A program made the position numbers and the translations under genes. Shown here piece after piece: positions 50,798 through 60,874 of a stretch of 64,000 nucleotides of DNA (the first letter of the stretch is position 1; each line of letters begins with the position of its first letter). The notes under the pieces are model-generated. The model saw only the letters and a program-made list of their open reading frames with translations. It had not been told where the DNA came from and did no database searches. Origin of the DNA: an uncultured Pelagibacteraceae bacterium (GTDB lineage Bacteria; Pseudomonadota; Alphaproteobacteria; Pelagibacterales; Pelagibacteraceae); NCBI GenBank assembly GCA_902524345.1, contig CABZCX010000005.1, positions 27,393-91,392 of the forward strand, read 5' to 3'.

Positions 50798-51263
50798 AAA
50801 GATTAATATTTTTTGCATAAAATATTCTTATTAACCAATATATGAATACTCCTAGAGGACCAATCAAGTAAGTTAATATTAAAGGAAAAGCGACTAGTAT
50901 TTTGTTAATATATAACTTTTGTGAGTCTCTAACCATCCATCCTCCAACAAATAAATTTATAGATACAAAATGTATCCAAAATAAAATAAGAAATAAATTA
51001 TTTGAAAATAAATTGGATAAATTTGACATACTTAAATAAAGTTCAAAGTTACCGATAAAATCATATGAACTTAAATAAGATTTATATAATGCAAATATAT
51101 AAGTTCCAGTTAGTAATAAGATTGGCAGAATAGAAGTAACAAAAAATTTATTTATATTTGATGATGGAAAAAAAATTAATATTAGCCAGAATGGCAATAC
51201 ACCTAAATTTACCCAAAAATACAGAATTTCAATTGTAAAATATGTATAAATTTGTTCGATCAT
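50790..51263 (-). CDS. ABA4-like (DUF4281) membrane protein
   Basis: WVNLGVLPFWLILIFFPSS, WIHFVSINLFVGGWMVRDSQ, LIGPLGVFIYWLIR. Confidence 0.75.
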   Translation of the reverse strand: MIEQIYTYFTIEILYFWVNLGVLPFWLILIFFPSSNINKFFVTSILPILLLTGTYIFALYKSYLSSYDFIGNFELYLSMSNLSNLFSNNLFLILFWIHFVSINLFVGGWMVRDSQKLYINKILVAFPLILTYLIGPLGVFIYWLIRIFYAKNINLYE

Positions 51264-51291
51264 TTAGAATTATATTATATTAAATCTAATA

Positions 51292-51855
51292 ATGATTCCT
51301 ATAAGAAATAAACGAAAAACATTACAAGCAACTGTAGATGAAATAAGAAATTTTGCACTGGCTTATGTTGATAAATATGCACCATCAAAACAACAATTAC
51401 GCACATATTTATTGAAAAAATATTTAAAATTATCGGTGCCAAATATAAAAAAACAAGATGTCACTAATTTAATTGACGTTGTTCTTTCTGATTTAGAAAA
51501 GAGTAAATTTATAAATGACAAATTCTATTCAGAAAGTAAGGCTAAAAGTATGATCCGTAGGGGCAGTTCAATAAATAAAATCAGAAATTATCTAATTGGA
51601 AAAGGCGTGAAAGATCAATTCATCAAGGATACTGTTAATAAAATTAATGAGAATAATTCAGATCAAGATTTTTTTTCAGCAATTAAAATTTGCAAAAAGA
51701 AAAGAATAGGCCCAGCAAGAACCGAAGATAATCGCTCATTATTTTATAAAAAAGATATATCTCTATTAGCAAGAAATGGATTTGACTTTGAGACTTCAAA
51801 AAAAGTTATGGATTTACAAAAAGATGATTATATAAAAATAATAAGATTACTTTAA
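51292..51855 (+). CDS. recX: RecX-family regulatory protein
   Basis: ALAYVDKYAPSKQQLRTYLLKK, SKSMIRRGSSINKIRNYLIGKGV. Confidence 0.75.
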   Translation: MIPIRNKRKTLQATVDEIRNFALAYVDKYAPSKQQLRTYLLKKYLKLSVPNIKKQDVTNLIDVVLSDLEKSKFINDKFYSESKAKSMIRRGSSINKIRNYLIGKGVKDQFIKDTVNKINENNSDQDFFSAIKICKKKRIGPARTEDNRSLFYKKDISLLARNGFDFETSKKVMDLQKDDYIKIIRLL

Positions 51856-51990
51856 TTTATTTTTTTTTTCATCTCTAATTAAATTATTGATTTTATTTTT
51901 TATATAGTTTTTTACAAAAACAAATACTAATAGACCAAAAATTGATACGGAGACAATAATAATCAAAATTATTCTTAATTGATCATCCAT
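51847..51990 (-). CDS. Single-TM small protein (47 aa)
   Basis: MDDQLRIILIIIVSVSIFGLLVFVFVKNYIKNKINNLIRDEKKNKLK; overlaps the 3' end of recX convergently. Confidence 0.5.
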   Translation of the reverse strand: MDDQLRIILIIIVSVSIFGLLVFVFVKNYIKNKINNLIRDEKKNKLK

Positions 51991-51991
51991 T

Positions 51992-52762
51992 TTAAATATT
52001 ACTTCTTTTTAAAATTAAGCTAGTGTTTTTAAAATCTTTCTTGCCATATTTAATTTTTTCATTATTAAAATTAGTCACAATACCACCTGCGTGCTCCAAT
52101 ATAGCATGACCAGCAGCTATATCCCACTCTCGGGCTCTTGGTTCTGCCACATAACCATCGTACTCGCCAGCCGCTATAACACAAAATTTTAAAGAACTTT
52201 TCATTTTAATAAATTGTTTTACATTTAACTTTTTGTAAATACTTTCGATTTCAGGCTTAATATTATTTGAGTAAGAAACGAATTTTATTAAATTTTTGTC
52301 AAAATTTTTTGAACATTCTAGTTTAACTTTATTCTCACCTACAATCTCATAAGAATTATTTAATCCGTATGAATAAAACATTCTTTTTTTTGCTGGAGCA
52401 AAAATTAGTCCAGCAACTGGTTGATTGTTTAAAATTAGTCCTGCATTAAGTGTAAATTCCTCTAAATTATTTATATAATCATATGTGCCATCAATAGGAT
52501 CAACTAACCAAAAATCATTAAGATTTTTCTTATCTTTATTTTCAGAACTTTCTTCAGAAATAATTGGCAATTCAGGTGTTAGAGCCTTTATCTTAGCAGT
52601 TAAAATATCATTAACTTCTATGTCTCCATTACTAACAGGCGTATTATCAGACTTTATTTTTTTTTTTAGACCTATCTCTCTCAAATTTAAAGCTACTTGA
52701 CCAGCGTGTAAAAAAGTAGAGATTAAACTCTCAACAATTTTTTTTATATTTTCATCATTCAT
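51992..52762 (-). CDS. cysQ: 3'(2'),5'-bisphosphate nucleotidase CysQ-like
   Basis: WLVDPIDGTYDYINN, EWDIAAGHAILEHAGG inositol monophosphatase-fold motifs. Confidence 0.92.
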   Translation of the reverse strand: MNDENIKKIVESLISTFLHAGQVALNLREIGLKKKIKSDNTPVSNGDIEVNDILTAKIKALTPELPIISEESSENKDKKNLNDFWLVDPIDGTYDYINNLEEFTLNAGLILNNQPVAGLIFAPAKKRMFYSYGLNNSYEIVGENKVKLECSKNFDKNLIKFVSYSNNIKPEIESIYKKLNVKQFIKMKSSLKFCVIAAGEYDGYVAEPRAREWDIAAGHAILEHAGGIVTNFNNEKIKYGKKDFKNTSLILKRSNI

Positions 52763-52925
52763 ATATTTTTATTAATACTATATTTTTTATATTAATTACT
52801 TTTTTTCCTACATTTTCAAAATTAACTGTAACTTTGTCATCAATAATTGATTGAACTTGACCAACACCCCATTCACTGTTTGCTGGATTTTTTACTTTAT
52901 CTCCTGGTTCAAAATCTAAAATCAT
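52755..52925 (-). CDS. DUF3553-like small protein (56 aa)
   Basis: [56 protein letters not shown]; overlaps the cysQ start; not in track. Confidence 0.75.
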   Translation of the reverse strand: MILDFEPGDKVKNPANSEWGVGQVQSIIDDKVTVNFENVGKKVINIKNIVLIKIYE

Positions 52926-52966
52926 TCTATTTTATTTATAGTAAAAATGAGTATAAATACCAGCAA

Positions 52967-54085
52967 ATGAATGATGAATTAAACTCAATCGGGTTAAACA
53001 AAAAAGCATCGGATACGACCGTGGTTGTTGCTATGTCAGGTGGTGTAGATTCCTCAACAGTTGCTGGTATGATGAGAAAAGAAGGTTATAAAGTTATTGG
53101 CATTACTTTAAAACTTTATGATGACAGTAAAGAGGTAGCAAAATCCAAACAATGTTGTTCAGGTCAAGATATTATGGACGCCAAAAGAGTAGCCAATAAA
53201 CTAGATATTGAACATAAAGTTTTGTATTACCAAAATAAATTTAAACAAGGTGTTGTTGATAATTTTGTAGATAGCTATTTAAAAGGTGAAACACCAATAC
53301 CATGTGTGCAATGTAACCAGACTGTAAAATTTAGAGATTTATTTGAATTTTCAAAGGAATTAAACGCTGATGCTTTAGTTACGGGTCATTATGTAAAAAG
53401 TGTTACTTCAAACAATACTACTAATATGTATAGAGCAATCGATGAAAATCGAGATCAAAGTTATTTTTTATTTAACACAACAAGAGATCAATTAGACTAT
53501 TTAAGATTTCCCCTAGGTGTCTTGCACAAAAGTGAAACTAGAGAGATAGCGCAAGAGTTAAATTTAAATGTTGCAGATAAACCTGACAGTCAAGATATTT
53601 GTTTTGTTCCCAACGGTGATTATGCATCTGTTATTCAAAAATTTAGGCCTGACTCTTTTAAAAAAGGTAACATTAAAAATTCACAAGGAAAAGTTATTGG
53701 TGTTCATGATGGAATAGTAAATTTTACGATAGGTCAGAGAAAAGGTATTAAGATTTCAAATAATGAACCACTCTATGTTGTAAAGATAAATTCTGATAAA
53801 AATGAGATCATTGTAGGTCCAAGAGAGTTTTTAGGAAAAAAAGAAATTTTATTAAAAGATGTTAATTTATTATCTGAGCAACAGGAATTTGAAAAAAACA
53901 TTTACGTAAAAGTAAGATCTACAGGAAAATTATTAGGTGCTAAAGTTAAATTAGCTAAAAATAATAGCGCAAACGTCGAGCTAGATATACCTGAGGACGG
54001 TATATCTCCAGGTCAAGCGTGTGTTTTTTACAACAAAGACTCTCAGGGTTATAAAGTTTTAGGAGGTGGTTGGATAAAAGAATAA
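52967..54085 (+). CDS. mnmA: tRNA-specific 2-thiouridylase
   Basis: [42 protein letters not shown] 52967 preferred over track start 52847. Confidence 0.95.
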   Translation: MNDELNSIGLNKKASDTTVVVAMSGGVDSSTVAGMMRKEGYKVIGITLKLYDDSKEVAKSKQCCSGQDIMDAKRVANKLDIEHKVLYYQNKFKQGVVDNFVDSYLKGETPIPCVQCNQTVKFRDLFEFSKELNADALVTGHYVKSVTSNNTTNMYRAIDENRDQSYFLFNTTRDQLDYLRFPLGVLHKSETREIAQELNLNVADKPDSQDICFVPNGDYASVIQKFRPDSFKKGNIKNSQGKVIGVHDGIVNFTIGQRKGIKISNNEPLYVVKINSDKNEIIVGPREFLGKKEILLKDVNLLSEQQEFEKNIYVKVRSTGKLLGAKVKLAKNNSANVELDIPEDGISPGQACVFYNKDSQGYKVLGGGWIKE

Positions 54086-54086
54086 G

Positions 54087-54170
54087 CTATTTTTTCTTGT
54101 TCTTTTTTCGAGCTCTTCTCTTTTTAGAACCCATTTTTCTTCTGCCTCTATGTTTCTTTGGATAACTCAT
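54087..54170 (-). CDS. Tiny ultra-basic ORF (27 aa)
   Basis: MSYPKKHRGRRKMGSKKRRARKKNKKK, ATG 54170 to TAG 54087. Confidence 0.5.
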   Translation of the reverse strand: MSYPKKHRGRRKMGSKKRRARKKNKKK

Positions 54171-54243
54171 TAAATCCTTTTCATTAATTTATTGAATTTT
54201 TCATATGGATATAGCATTGTCAACTTATCATATCAAATTTTTT

Positions 54244-55419
54244 ATGGTTAAATCTTTTAAAACATTCTTAAAGCACACAGCAAAAGATTTTCATAATCAA
54301 TCAGTAAATCCTCCAGTGGTTAGAGCTTCAACAATTATTTTTAAGTCAATGCAACACATAAGAAAGACACAAGTTAAAGCCCAAAAAAAACCTACAGGAG
54401 GTCACTTTGACTATGGAAGACAAGGAACATCAACAACTTATATATTGCAGAGAATATTGACTAAGCTTGAAGATAGTTATCACGTTTTCACAACTCCTAC
54501 AGGTTTTGGATCAGTTTTTTTGGCTATATTTAGCGTTGTTAGACCTGGAGATGAAATACTAGTTGCTGACCCTGTTTACAGTCCAACAAGAATTCTTACA
54601 GAAAACTATTTGAAAGAATTTAATGTGAGGACTGTTTTTTATAATCCTCATGACTTGAAAACTTTAGAGAACAATATAACGAAAAAAACAAAATTAATTT
54701 TTGTAGAAAATCCAGGAAGTAATACTTTTGATTTTCAAGATTTAGGTAAAATCATTTCAATCGCAAAAAAACATAAAATATTTACTGCGATTGATAACAC
54801 TTGGGGAACTCCATATTATTTGAAACCAATGAAATTAGGTTTTGATATGTCAATTGTTTCAGCAACCAAATACTATTCTGGTCACTCTGACGTGATGGGA
54901 GGTAGTTTAGCAGTAAACAAAAAAGTTTTTAATAAAGTAAAAGCAGCAGAAAAAATCACAGGTTTAAGACTTGGTCCAGATGATGCATATTTAATTACAA
55001 GAGGTTTGAGAACTCTTGACGTGAGATTAGATAAACATAGTGAGAATGCCAAAAAAATTGCAGCTTTTTTATCAAAAAATAAAAAAATTCAGTTACTCTA
55101 TCCATTTAAGAAAAATTCAGAGAATTATAGAATGTGGAAAAAATATTACTCAGGTGCATCTGGTTTAATGGGTCTAAAAATAAAATCAAGTAGTGCTAAG
55201 TCGGTAAAAAAATTTGTAAATTCGCTTAAATTATTTGGTTATGGATATAGCTGGGGTGGATTTGAAAGTTTGGTATTACATCAAGAATTTAGAGAAACAG
55301 GAAAAAGAAAATACATGAATTTGTTAAAAGATGAACATTTAGTCCGATTGCATATAGGACTAGAAGACCCTAAAGACTTAATTCAGGATATCAAACAAGC
55401 GTTAAGATATTTAAGATGA
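54244..55419 (+). CDS. metC: Cys/Met-metabolism PLP-dependent enzyme (cystathionine beta-lyase-like)
   Basis: HFDYGRQGTSTTYILQRIL, SATKYYSGHSDVMGGSLAVNK; likely start MVKSFKTFLKHT. Confidence 0.88.
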   Translation: MVKSFKTFLKHTAKDFHNQSVNPPVVRASTIIFKSMQHIRKTQVKAQKKPTGGHFDYGRQGTSTTYILQRILTKLEDSYHVFTTPTGFGSVFLAIFSVVRPGDEILVADPVYSPTRILTENYLKEFNVRTVFYNPHDLKTLENNITKKTKLIFVENPGSNTFDFQDLGKIISIAKKHKIFTAIDNTWGTPYYLKPMKLGFDMSIVSATKYYSGHSDVMGGSLAVNKKVFNKVKAAEKITGLRLGPDDAYLITRGLRTLDVRLDKHSENAKKIAAFLSKNKKIQLLYPFKKNSENYRMWKKYYSGASGLMGLKIKSSSAKSVKKFVNSLKLFGYGYSWGGFESLVLHQEFRETGKRKYMNLLKDEHLVRLHIGLEDPKDLIQDIKQALRYLR

Positions 55420-56636
55420 TCTCTGAAAAATTTTTCCAATCTAAAACTGCAATTGTAACTTTGATAGCTGCATGTTTCGTTGTTTTAATTTCTTTAGGAG
55501 TCAGGCAAACTTTCGGACTATTTTTTATAGATTTTAATGAAAGTTTAAAAATCAGCAATACCGCGTTTGGTTTTGCCATAGGAATGCAAATGCTTATGTG
55601 GGGTATCACAGGTCCTATTTTTGGGGCAATTGCAGATAAATATGGCGGACATATAGCTATAATTGCAGCTTTTATTTTTTATACATTGGGTATTTATTTT
55701 TTATACACAGGGCCTAACAGTGGAATATTTTTTCAAATACATATGGGTTTATTAATTGGAATTGGACTTGGTGGTACAGCGATCAGTATTCCAATGTCGA
55801 TAGTTGGAAAACATTTTCCATTATCAACAAGAACAATTGCTATGAGTATTGTAACTGCAATAGGATCATTTGGTTATTTTCTTTCACCAATTTTTACAAA
55901 TTATTCATTAAATGAGTTTGGATGGAATTATACATTATATATATTCAGTTTATTTTTATTATCAGGATTAGTTGCGGCATATTTTGTAAGATCTCCATCA
56001 GATTCAGAAAAAGTTGAAAAAACCTCTGACCAATCATTTAAAGAAGCTCTTTCAGAAGCATTTAAAACCAAGAGTTACATATTACTAGTCTCAGGGTTTT
56101 TTGTTTGTGGTTTTCATATAACTTTAGTTGGAACTCATGTTCCAAAGTATGTGGTTGATAGAGGATTAGAGGACTGGACAGCTGCAGCAATATTATCCTT
56201 AATCGGAGTTTTTAATATTTTTGGTTCATTATTGAGTGGTTATCTTTCAGCGAAGATGAGTAAAAAAATTATACTGAGTGCGATCTATTTTTTAAGGGGT
56301 ATTTCGATTGCACTGTTTATATTTCTTCCTGCAAGTAATATTAATGCATTCTTATTTGGAGCAAGTTTTGGTTTCTTATGGCTTTCAACAGTTCCAGCTA
56401 CGAGTGGAATAGTAGCTCATTTATTTGGTACTAAATATTTAGGTCTTTTATACGGTATTGTTTTTTTAAGTCATCAAATTGGATCTTTTTTTGGCGCTTA
56501 TTTGGGTGGATTATTTCATGATACATATGGGTCATATGATTACGCGTGGTATTTAGCAATTGCTTTATCCATATTCGCTGCAATAATCCATCTTCCAATT
56601 AGGGAAGAACCAGTTTTAAGATTAAAAACAGAATAA
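55416..56636 (+). CDS. MFS transporter
   Basis: Twelve-TM-like; GVRQTFGLFFIDF, GAIADKYGGHIAII (oxalate/monocarboxylate MFS branch). Confidence 0.88.
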   Translation: MISEKFFQSKTAIVTLIAACFVVLISLGVRQTFGLFFIDFNESLKISNTAFGFAIGMQMLMWGITGPIFGAIADKYGGHIAIIAAFIFYTLGIYFLYTGPNSGIFFQIHMGLLIGIGLGGTAISIPMSIVGKHFPLSTRTIAMSIVTAIGSFGYFLSPIFTNYSLNEFGWNYTLYIFSLFLLSGLVAAYFVRSPSDSEKVEKTSDQSFKEALSEAFKTKSYILLVSGFFVCGFHITLVGTHVPKYVVDRGLEDWTAAAILSLIGVFNIFGSLLSGYLSAKMSKKIILSAIYFLRGISIALFIFLPASNINAFLFGASFGFLWLSTVPATSGIVAHLFGTKYLGLLYGIVFLSHQIGSFFGAYLGGLFHDTYGSYDYAWYLAIALSIFAAIIHLPIREEPVLRLKTE

Positions 56637-56637
56637 A

Positions 56638-57789
56638 TTGAGCAAATCAAATCAATTAGCAAAATTAGATCAATCGGGGAAACCTTATATTATATACAAA
56701 TCTCAAACGGGGTTTGATCTTTACACAAATTTTTCAAAAAAAATTTTTTTAAACAATAAAAATATTAAAAGTTTTTTGAAGAAAAAAAATAAAAAAAAAA
56801 TAAAAAATACTGATCTTTATATTGGTTTTTTTGGCTACGAACTTTTGAATAATTTAATTGATATAAAATTACCTAGACAAAAAGATTTGAATTTTCCAAA
56901 AGGTATTTTTTATAAACCAGAAAAAAAAATCAAATTAAGTAACAACCTTAGTTATTTTAAAAGAGATTTTGAGTCTGGAAGTTTTAAAATAAATATAAAT
57001 AAAAAAAGCTATACAAAAATATTTAATAAATTTAAAAAAAAAATTAAAAGTGGAGAAACGTATCAAATTAAAATTTGCACCAAATATAAAACTAAATCTA
57101 AAATAGATCCATTAGATTTTTTTTCAAGGTTATCTAAGACAAATTTAGCTCCAGAAGCATTTATGATTAAAGACAAGAACTATTCAATAGTTAGTTGTTC
57201 ACCCGAGAATTTAATAACAAAAAAAGGCTCAGAAATATCTACAAAACCAATTGCTGGAACAGTAAAAAAAACAAAAAATCTTAATAAGTCAAAAGCATTA
57301 AATTATTTTAGAAAAAACATTAAAGAAACCAAAGAACATAATATGATTGTAGATATGGAACGAAATGATCTGTCAAGAATTTGCAAGATTGGCACTGTAA
57401 GACTATCAAAACAAAAAATTGTTGAGGAATATAAAGACTTATTTCATTACGTCAGTCTAATTAAAGGAAAATTAAGAAAAAATATCAATAACGTGGATAT
57501 AATTAAAGCGATGATGCCAGGTGGTTCAGTTATTGGATGTCCTAAGATAAACACGCTTAATCTTTTAAATAATCAAGAAAAAGAAAATAGAAATATTTAT
57601 ACAGGTAGCTTTGGTTATATAAAATTTAATGGTGATATGAGATTTAATATTATTATTAGATCAATTTTAAATTTTAAAAATATGTCAGAGATATCTGTTG
57701 CTTCAGGTGTCGTAGTTGATAGTAATGCCAACCATGAATTTAATGAAAATTTTTTAAAGGCCAAAGCACTAATTGATTTATTCAAATGA
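56638..57789 (+). CDS. pabB: Aminodeoxychorismate/anthranilate synthase component I
   Basis: SGETYQIKICTKYK, STKPIAGTVKKT, MIVDMERNDLSRIC, MPGGSVIGCPKI; TTG start. Confidence 0.9.
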   Translation: MSKSNQLAKLDQSGKPYIIYKSQTGFDLYTNFSKKIFLNNKNIKSFLKKKNKKKIKNTDLYIGFFGYELLNNLIDIKLPRQKDLNFPKGIFYKPEKKIKLSNNLSYFKRDFESGSFKININKKSYTKIFNKFKKKIKSGETYQIKICTKYKTKSKIDPLDFFSRLSKTNLAPEAFMIKDKNYSIVSCSPENLITKKGSEISTKPIAGTVKKTKNLNKSKALNYFRKNIKETKEHNMIVDMERNDLSRICKIGTVRLSKQKIVEEYKDLFHYVSLIKGKLRKNINNVDIIKAMMPGGSVIGCPKINTLNLLNNQEKENRNIYTGSFGYIKFNGDMRFNIIIRSILNFKNMSEISVASGVVVDSNANHEFNENFLKAKALIDLFK

Positions 57790-58343
57790 TATATGTGATA
57801 GATCATAACGACTCATTTACTTACAATGTGGTTCACCAATTTGCTTTATTTGATAGAGTTGAATGTGATAACTATAATGAGATTAGTGAAAAAAAAATCC
57901 ATCAAGCTTCAACAATAGTTTTTTCACCGGGGCCAGGTAGCCCAAAAGATTATCCAATAACTTCTAAAATCTATAAAAGATTTAAAGGAAAGAAAAAGAT
58001 GATTGGCATTTGTCTAGGGTTTCAACATATTCTTTTTTGTGAAGGTGGAAGGATTGTTGAACAGAAAAAGATATATCATGGTTTTCAATCAAATATCAAA
58101 GTAGTTAATGATAAATCTTTATTTCAAAAAGGAAAAATATTTAAAGTTGGAAGGTATCATTCTTTAAAGTTACAAGAACCTTTTAAATCTAATAATTTTG
58201 AGATAACTATGAGATGTTTAAATTCAAAAGTCGCAATGGCATTTGAAAATCAAAAGGAGAAAATATATGGATTTCAATTTCATCCAGAATCTTTTTTAAC
58301 TATCAATGGCAAAATACTTATTAAAAAAATCTTATCAGCTTAA
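57786..58343 (+). CDS. pabA: Aminodeoxychorismate/anthranilate synthase component II (glutamine amidotransferase)
   Basis: IDHNDSFTYNVVHQF, FSPGPGSPKDY, GICLGFQHI, GFQFHPESF. Confidence 0.92.
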   Translation: MIYVIDHNDSFTYNVVHQFALFDRVECDNYNEISEKKIHQASTIVFSPGPGSPKDYPITSKIYKRFKGKKKMIGICLGFQHILFCEGGRIVEQKKIYHGFQSNIKVVNDKSLFQKGKIFKVGRYHSLKLQEPFKSNNFEITMRCLNSKVAMAFENQKEKIYGFQFHPESFLTINGKILIKKILSA

Positions 58344-59079
58344 AAATTTAGAGGAAATAGAATTTCATGACCTTTGGGGAGATCATGGAATTTTCACGAC
58401 GATGTGGATTTTTGGTAGGCCAGGAAAAATTTTATTTTTTAAAAATCATTTAAATAATTTAATTAAATCCTTAAATGATTATAAGATCACTAAGAAATCT
58501 TTACGAGCTGATATTTTAGCTATTATTAAAAAAAATTTGTCCAAAAAGAAAAGATATAATCATCTATTAAGAATTGCCCTAAATAAAAAAATAATTTCAA
58601 TATCTTTAAGAAAAAGAATTAAACCAAAATTAAATTTTAATTTGAAATTAGTAAAATTAAAACGAGAAAAACCTGAATATAAAAACCTTAAATACAAAAA
58701 GATTTTATCATATTTATCTAAAATGGATAATTCCCAATCAGATATTGGATTGGTATCTAATAAAAGATTATTGGAAACTGGAACCTCAAATTTATTATTT
58801 GTTAAAGATCAAAAATTTTTTACCCCTAGAAAAGGATATTATGAGGGTAATACTTATAAATTTTTTAAAACAAAAATAAAAAAGATAATCAAAAAAGATA
58901 TTTTCCTCAAAGAGATAAATAGTTATGATGAAATCTTATTGTTGGGTTCTGGTAAAGGTGTTACATCGGTTAAAACAATAAATGAGATTAAATGGAAAAG
59001 AAAAAATTTAGATAAGTTTAGGTTTCTTTCAAAACATTATAATACAGCTATAAATAAATGTAATTCATATAGATTTTAA
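58306..59079 (+). CDS. pabC: Class IV aminotransferase (4-amino-4-deoxychorismate lyase-like)
   Basis: SDIGLVSNKRLLETGTSNLLFVKDQKFFTP; overlaps pabA. Confidence 0.8.
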   Translation: MAKYLLKKSYQLKNLEEIEFHDLWGDHGIFTTMWIFGRPGKILFFKNHLNNLIKSLNDYKITKKSLRADILAIIKKNLSKKKRYNHLLRIALNKKIISISLRKRIKPKLNFNLKLVKLKREKPEYKNLKYKKILSYLSKMDNSQSDIGLVSNKRLLETGTSNLLFVKDQKFFTPRKGYYEGNTYKFFKTKIKKIIKKDIFLKEINSYDEILLLGSGKGVTSVKTINEIKWKRKNLDKFRFLSKHYNTAINKCNSYRF

Positions 59080-59083
59080 GAGA

Positions 59084-59482
59084 ATGAAAGATCCAAACGA
59101 ACCTTGTTTATTTTGTAATGTTAAAAAAACAGGATACACTCATGATAATAATCTTGCATATGTTAGTTATGATTCTTATCCGGTTACAGAACACCATTGT
59201 CTTATTATTCCTAAAAGACATACGATAGACTTTTTTGATCTATCTAATGAAGAATTGCTAGCCTGTAATGATCTTATTAAAATAATTAAAAATGAAATAA
59301 TTAAAAAAGATAAGTCAGTTAAAGGATTTAATTTAGGGACAAATATTGGAAAAGTATCCGGACAATCAATTTTCCATTGTCATTTTCACTTAATTCCTCG
59401 TAGAGAAGGAGATGTTGATAATCCTCAGGGTGGAGTAAGATCAGTTATTCCAAATAAACAACATTATAAAAGAAATGATTAA
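59084..59482 (+). CDS. HIT-family hydrolase
   Basis: PCLFCNVKKTG, HCLIIPKRH, GQSIFHCHFHLIPRR. Confidence 0.93.
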   Translation: MKDPNEPCLFCNVKKTGYTHDNNLAYVSYDSYPVTEHHCLIIPKRHTIDFFDLSNEELLACNDLIKIIKNEIIKKDKSVKGFNLGTNIGKVSGQSIFHCHFHLIPRREGDVDNPQGGVRSVIPNKQHYKRND

Positions 59483-59579
59483 TCTTGTATAAAAAGACAA
59501 ATTGACCTTAGTTTGAGGTTGAACTATTGATTCACAATATATAAAATTTAAAAAATTCAAAAATTTAACAAAGGCGGAA

Positions 59580-60374
59580 ATGTTAAGTAATAATCCTTTT
59601 TCAATTTTATCAGAGTCAATTTCACCGTTGGCAATGCAATCTTTTATTGTGGCTATGATTTTGTTGATTGTAATCGGTACAATCATTCAAATGATACATC
59701 ATAAAAATCTGACCTATTTTTTTAATAATGCAAAAAAAGCAAAACTTTCAGCAACTAAAAAACTAGGTGTAGGAGAAAGAGTCTCTGTTATTGCTAAAAC
59801 AACAGTAGTGGATATTGGTACAACTTCAGAACTTGGTTTTGGAAAGAGGAGACTTGCTCATGTTCTAGGAATGTATGGTACAATTTTATTTTGGGTATCT
59901 TCGGCTATTTTAGTTTTTTGTTACACAGGTGCTGATAAACCTAGTTCTCAAACTTGGTCAATGCTTTGGCATGTCGGAGCAATACTCACATGCTTAGGAG
60001 GATATTGGTTTTGGTTTTTTTTAAGAGTTGACGTTTCTGCTGAAGCTCATCCTTGGTATAGAATTATTAAAGCTGATTTGTTTGTCTTAGCTTTACTTGC
60101 GTGTTCAACTTTTGGGTTGGCTTGGTCTTTCACTCAATTCAATGGACAAATTGGTCTGTCTTATTTATTTTTAGTTCTATTTATCGCAGCTAATTTAATT
60201 CTATTTGGTGGTGTGTATTGGTCAAAATTTGCACACATGTTTTATAAACCTGGAGCTGCTATTCAAAAAAATTTAGCTGAAGCTGATGGATCAAGAGATA
60301 ATTTACCTCCACCAGCTGATGCGCCTGAACAATTTGGCTTGGGTATAAAAAGAGAAGAGCCAAAACACTATTAA
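59580..60374 (+). CDS. aprM: Membrane subunit associated with adenylylsulfate reductase
   Basis: Multi-TM protein immediately upstream of aprBA. Confidence 0.78.
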   Translation: MLSNNPFSILSESISPLAMQSFIVAMILLIVIGTIIQMIHHKNLTYFFNNAKKAKLSATKKLGVGERVSVIAKTTVVDIGTTSELGFGKRRLAHVLGMYGTILFWVSSAILVFCYTGADKPSSQTWSMLWHVGAILTCLGGYWFWFFLRVDVSAEAHPWYRIIKADLFVLALLACSTFGLAWSFTQFNGQIGLSYLFLVLFIAANLILFGGVYWSKFAHMFYKPGAAIQKNLAEADGSRDNLPPPADAPEQFGLGIKREEPKHY

Positions 60375-60403
60375 TATGTTACATAGAAAGGATAATTAAA
60401 ATT

Positions 60404-60874
60404 ATGTCAACTTTTGTATACATGACTAGATGTGATGGCTGTGGTCATTGCGTAGATATTTGCCCTTCAGATATCATGCACATTGATGAAAATATTAGAC
60501 GTGCAAAAAATATTGAACCCAACTTTTGTTGGGAATGTTATTCGTGTGTTAAAGCATGTCCTAATCATGCTATTGATGTAAGAGGGTATGCTGATTTTGC
60601 CCCAATGGGTCACAGTGTTAGAGTTAGAAGAGAAGAAGAAAAAGGAACTATCTCTTGGAAAATAAAATTTAGAAACGGAACAGAGAAAAACTTCGTCTCA
60701 CCTATAACAACTAAACCTTGGGGGAAATTTATTCCTAAGCTTGCAGAAGGGGACACACCCAATCAAGGAGAAATTAACTCACAGAGGTTATATAGTGAGC
60801 CAGAGGGTTTAAATACTAATCAAGAATTACCATCGGTCCCAAAAGAGTCTTTTAAAAAAGGAGTTTATTATTAA
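60404..60874 (+). CDS. aprB: Adenylylsulfate reductase beta subunit
   Basis: CDGCGHCVDICPSDIM, CWECYSCVKACPNHAIDVRGYADFAPMG. Confidence 0.95.
   Translation: MSTFVYMTRCDGCGHCVDICPSDIMHIDENIRRAKNIEPNFCWECYSCVKACPNHAIDVRGYADFAPMGHSVRVRREEEKGTISWKIKFRNGTEKNFVSPITTKPWGKFIPKLAEGDTPNQGEINSQRLYSEPEGLNTNQELPSVPKESFKKGVYY

Noticed and set aside
52847-52966. Upstream extension of mnmA ([17 protein letters not shown]...)
   Set aside because: Overlaps the DUF3553-like gene on the other strand; conserved MnmA homology begins after ATG 52967.
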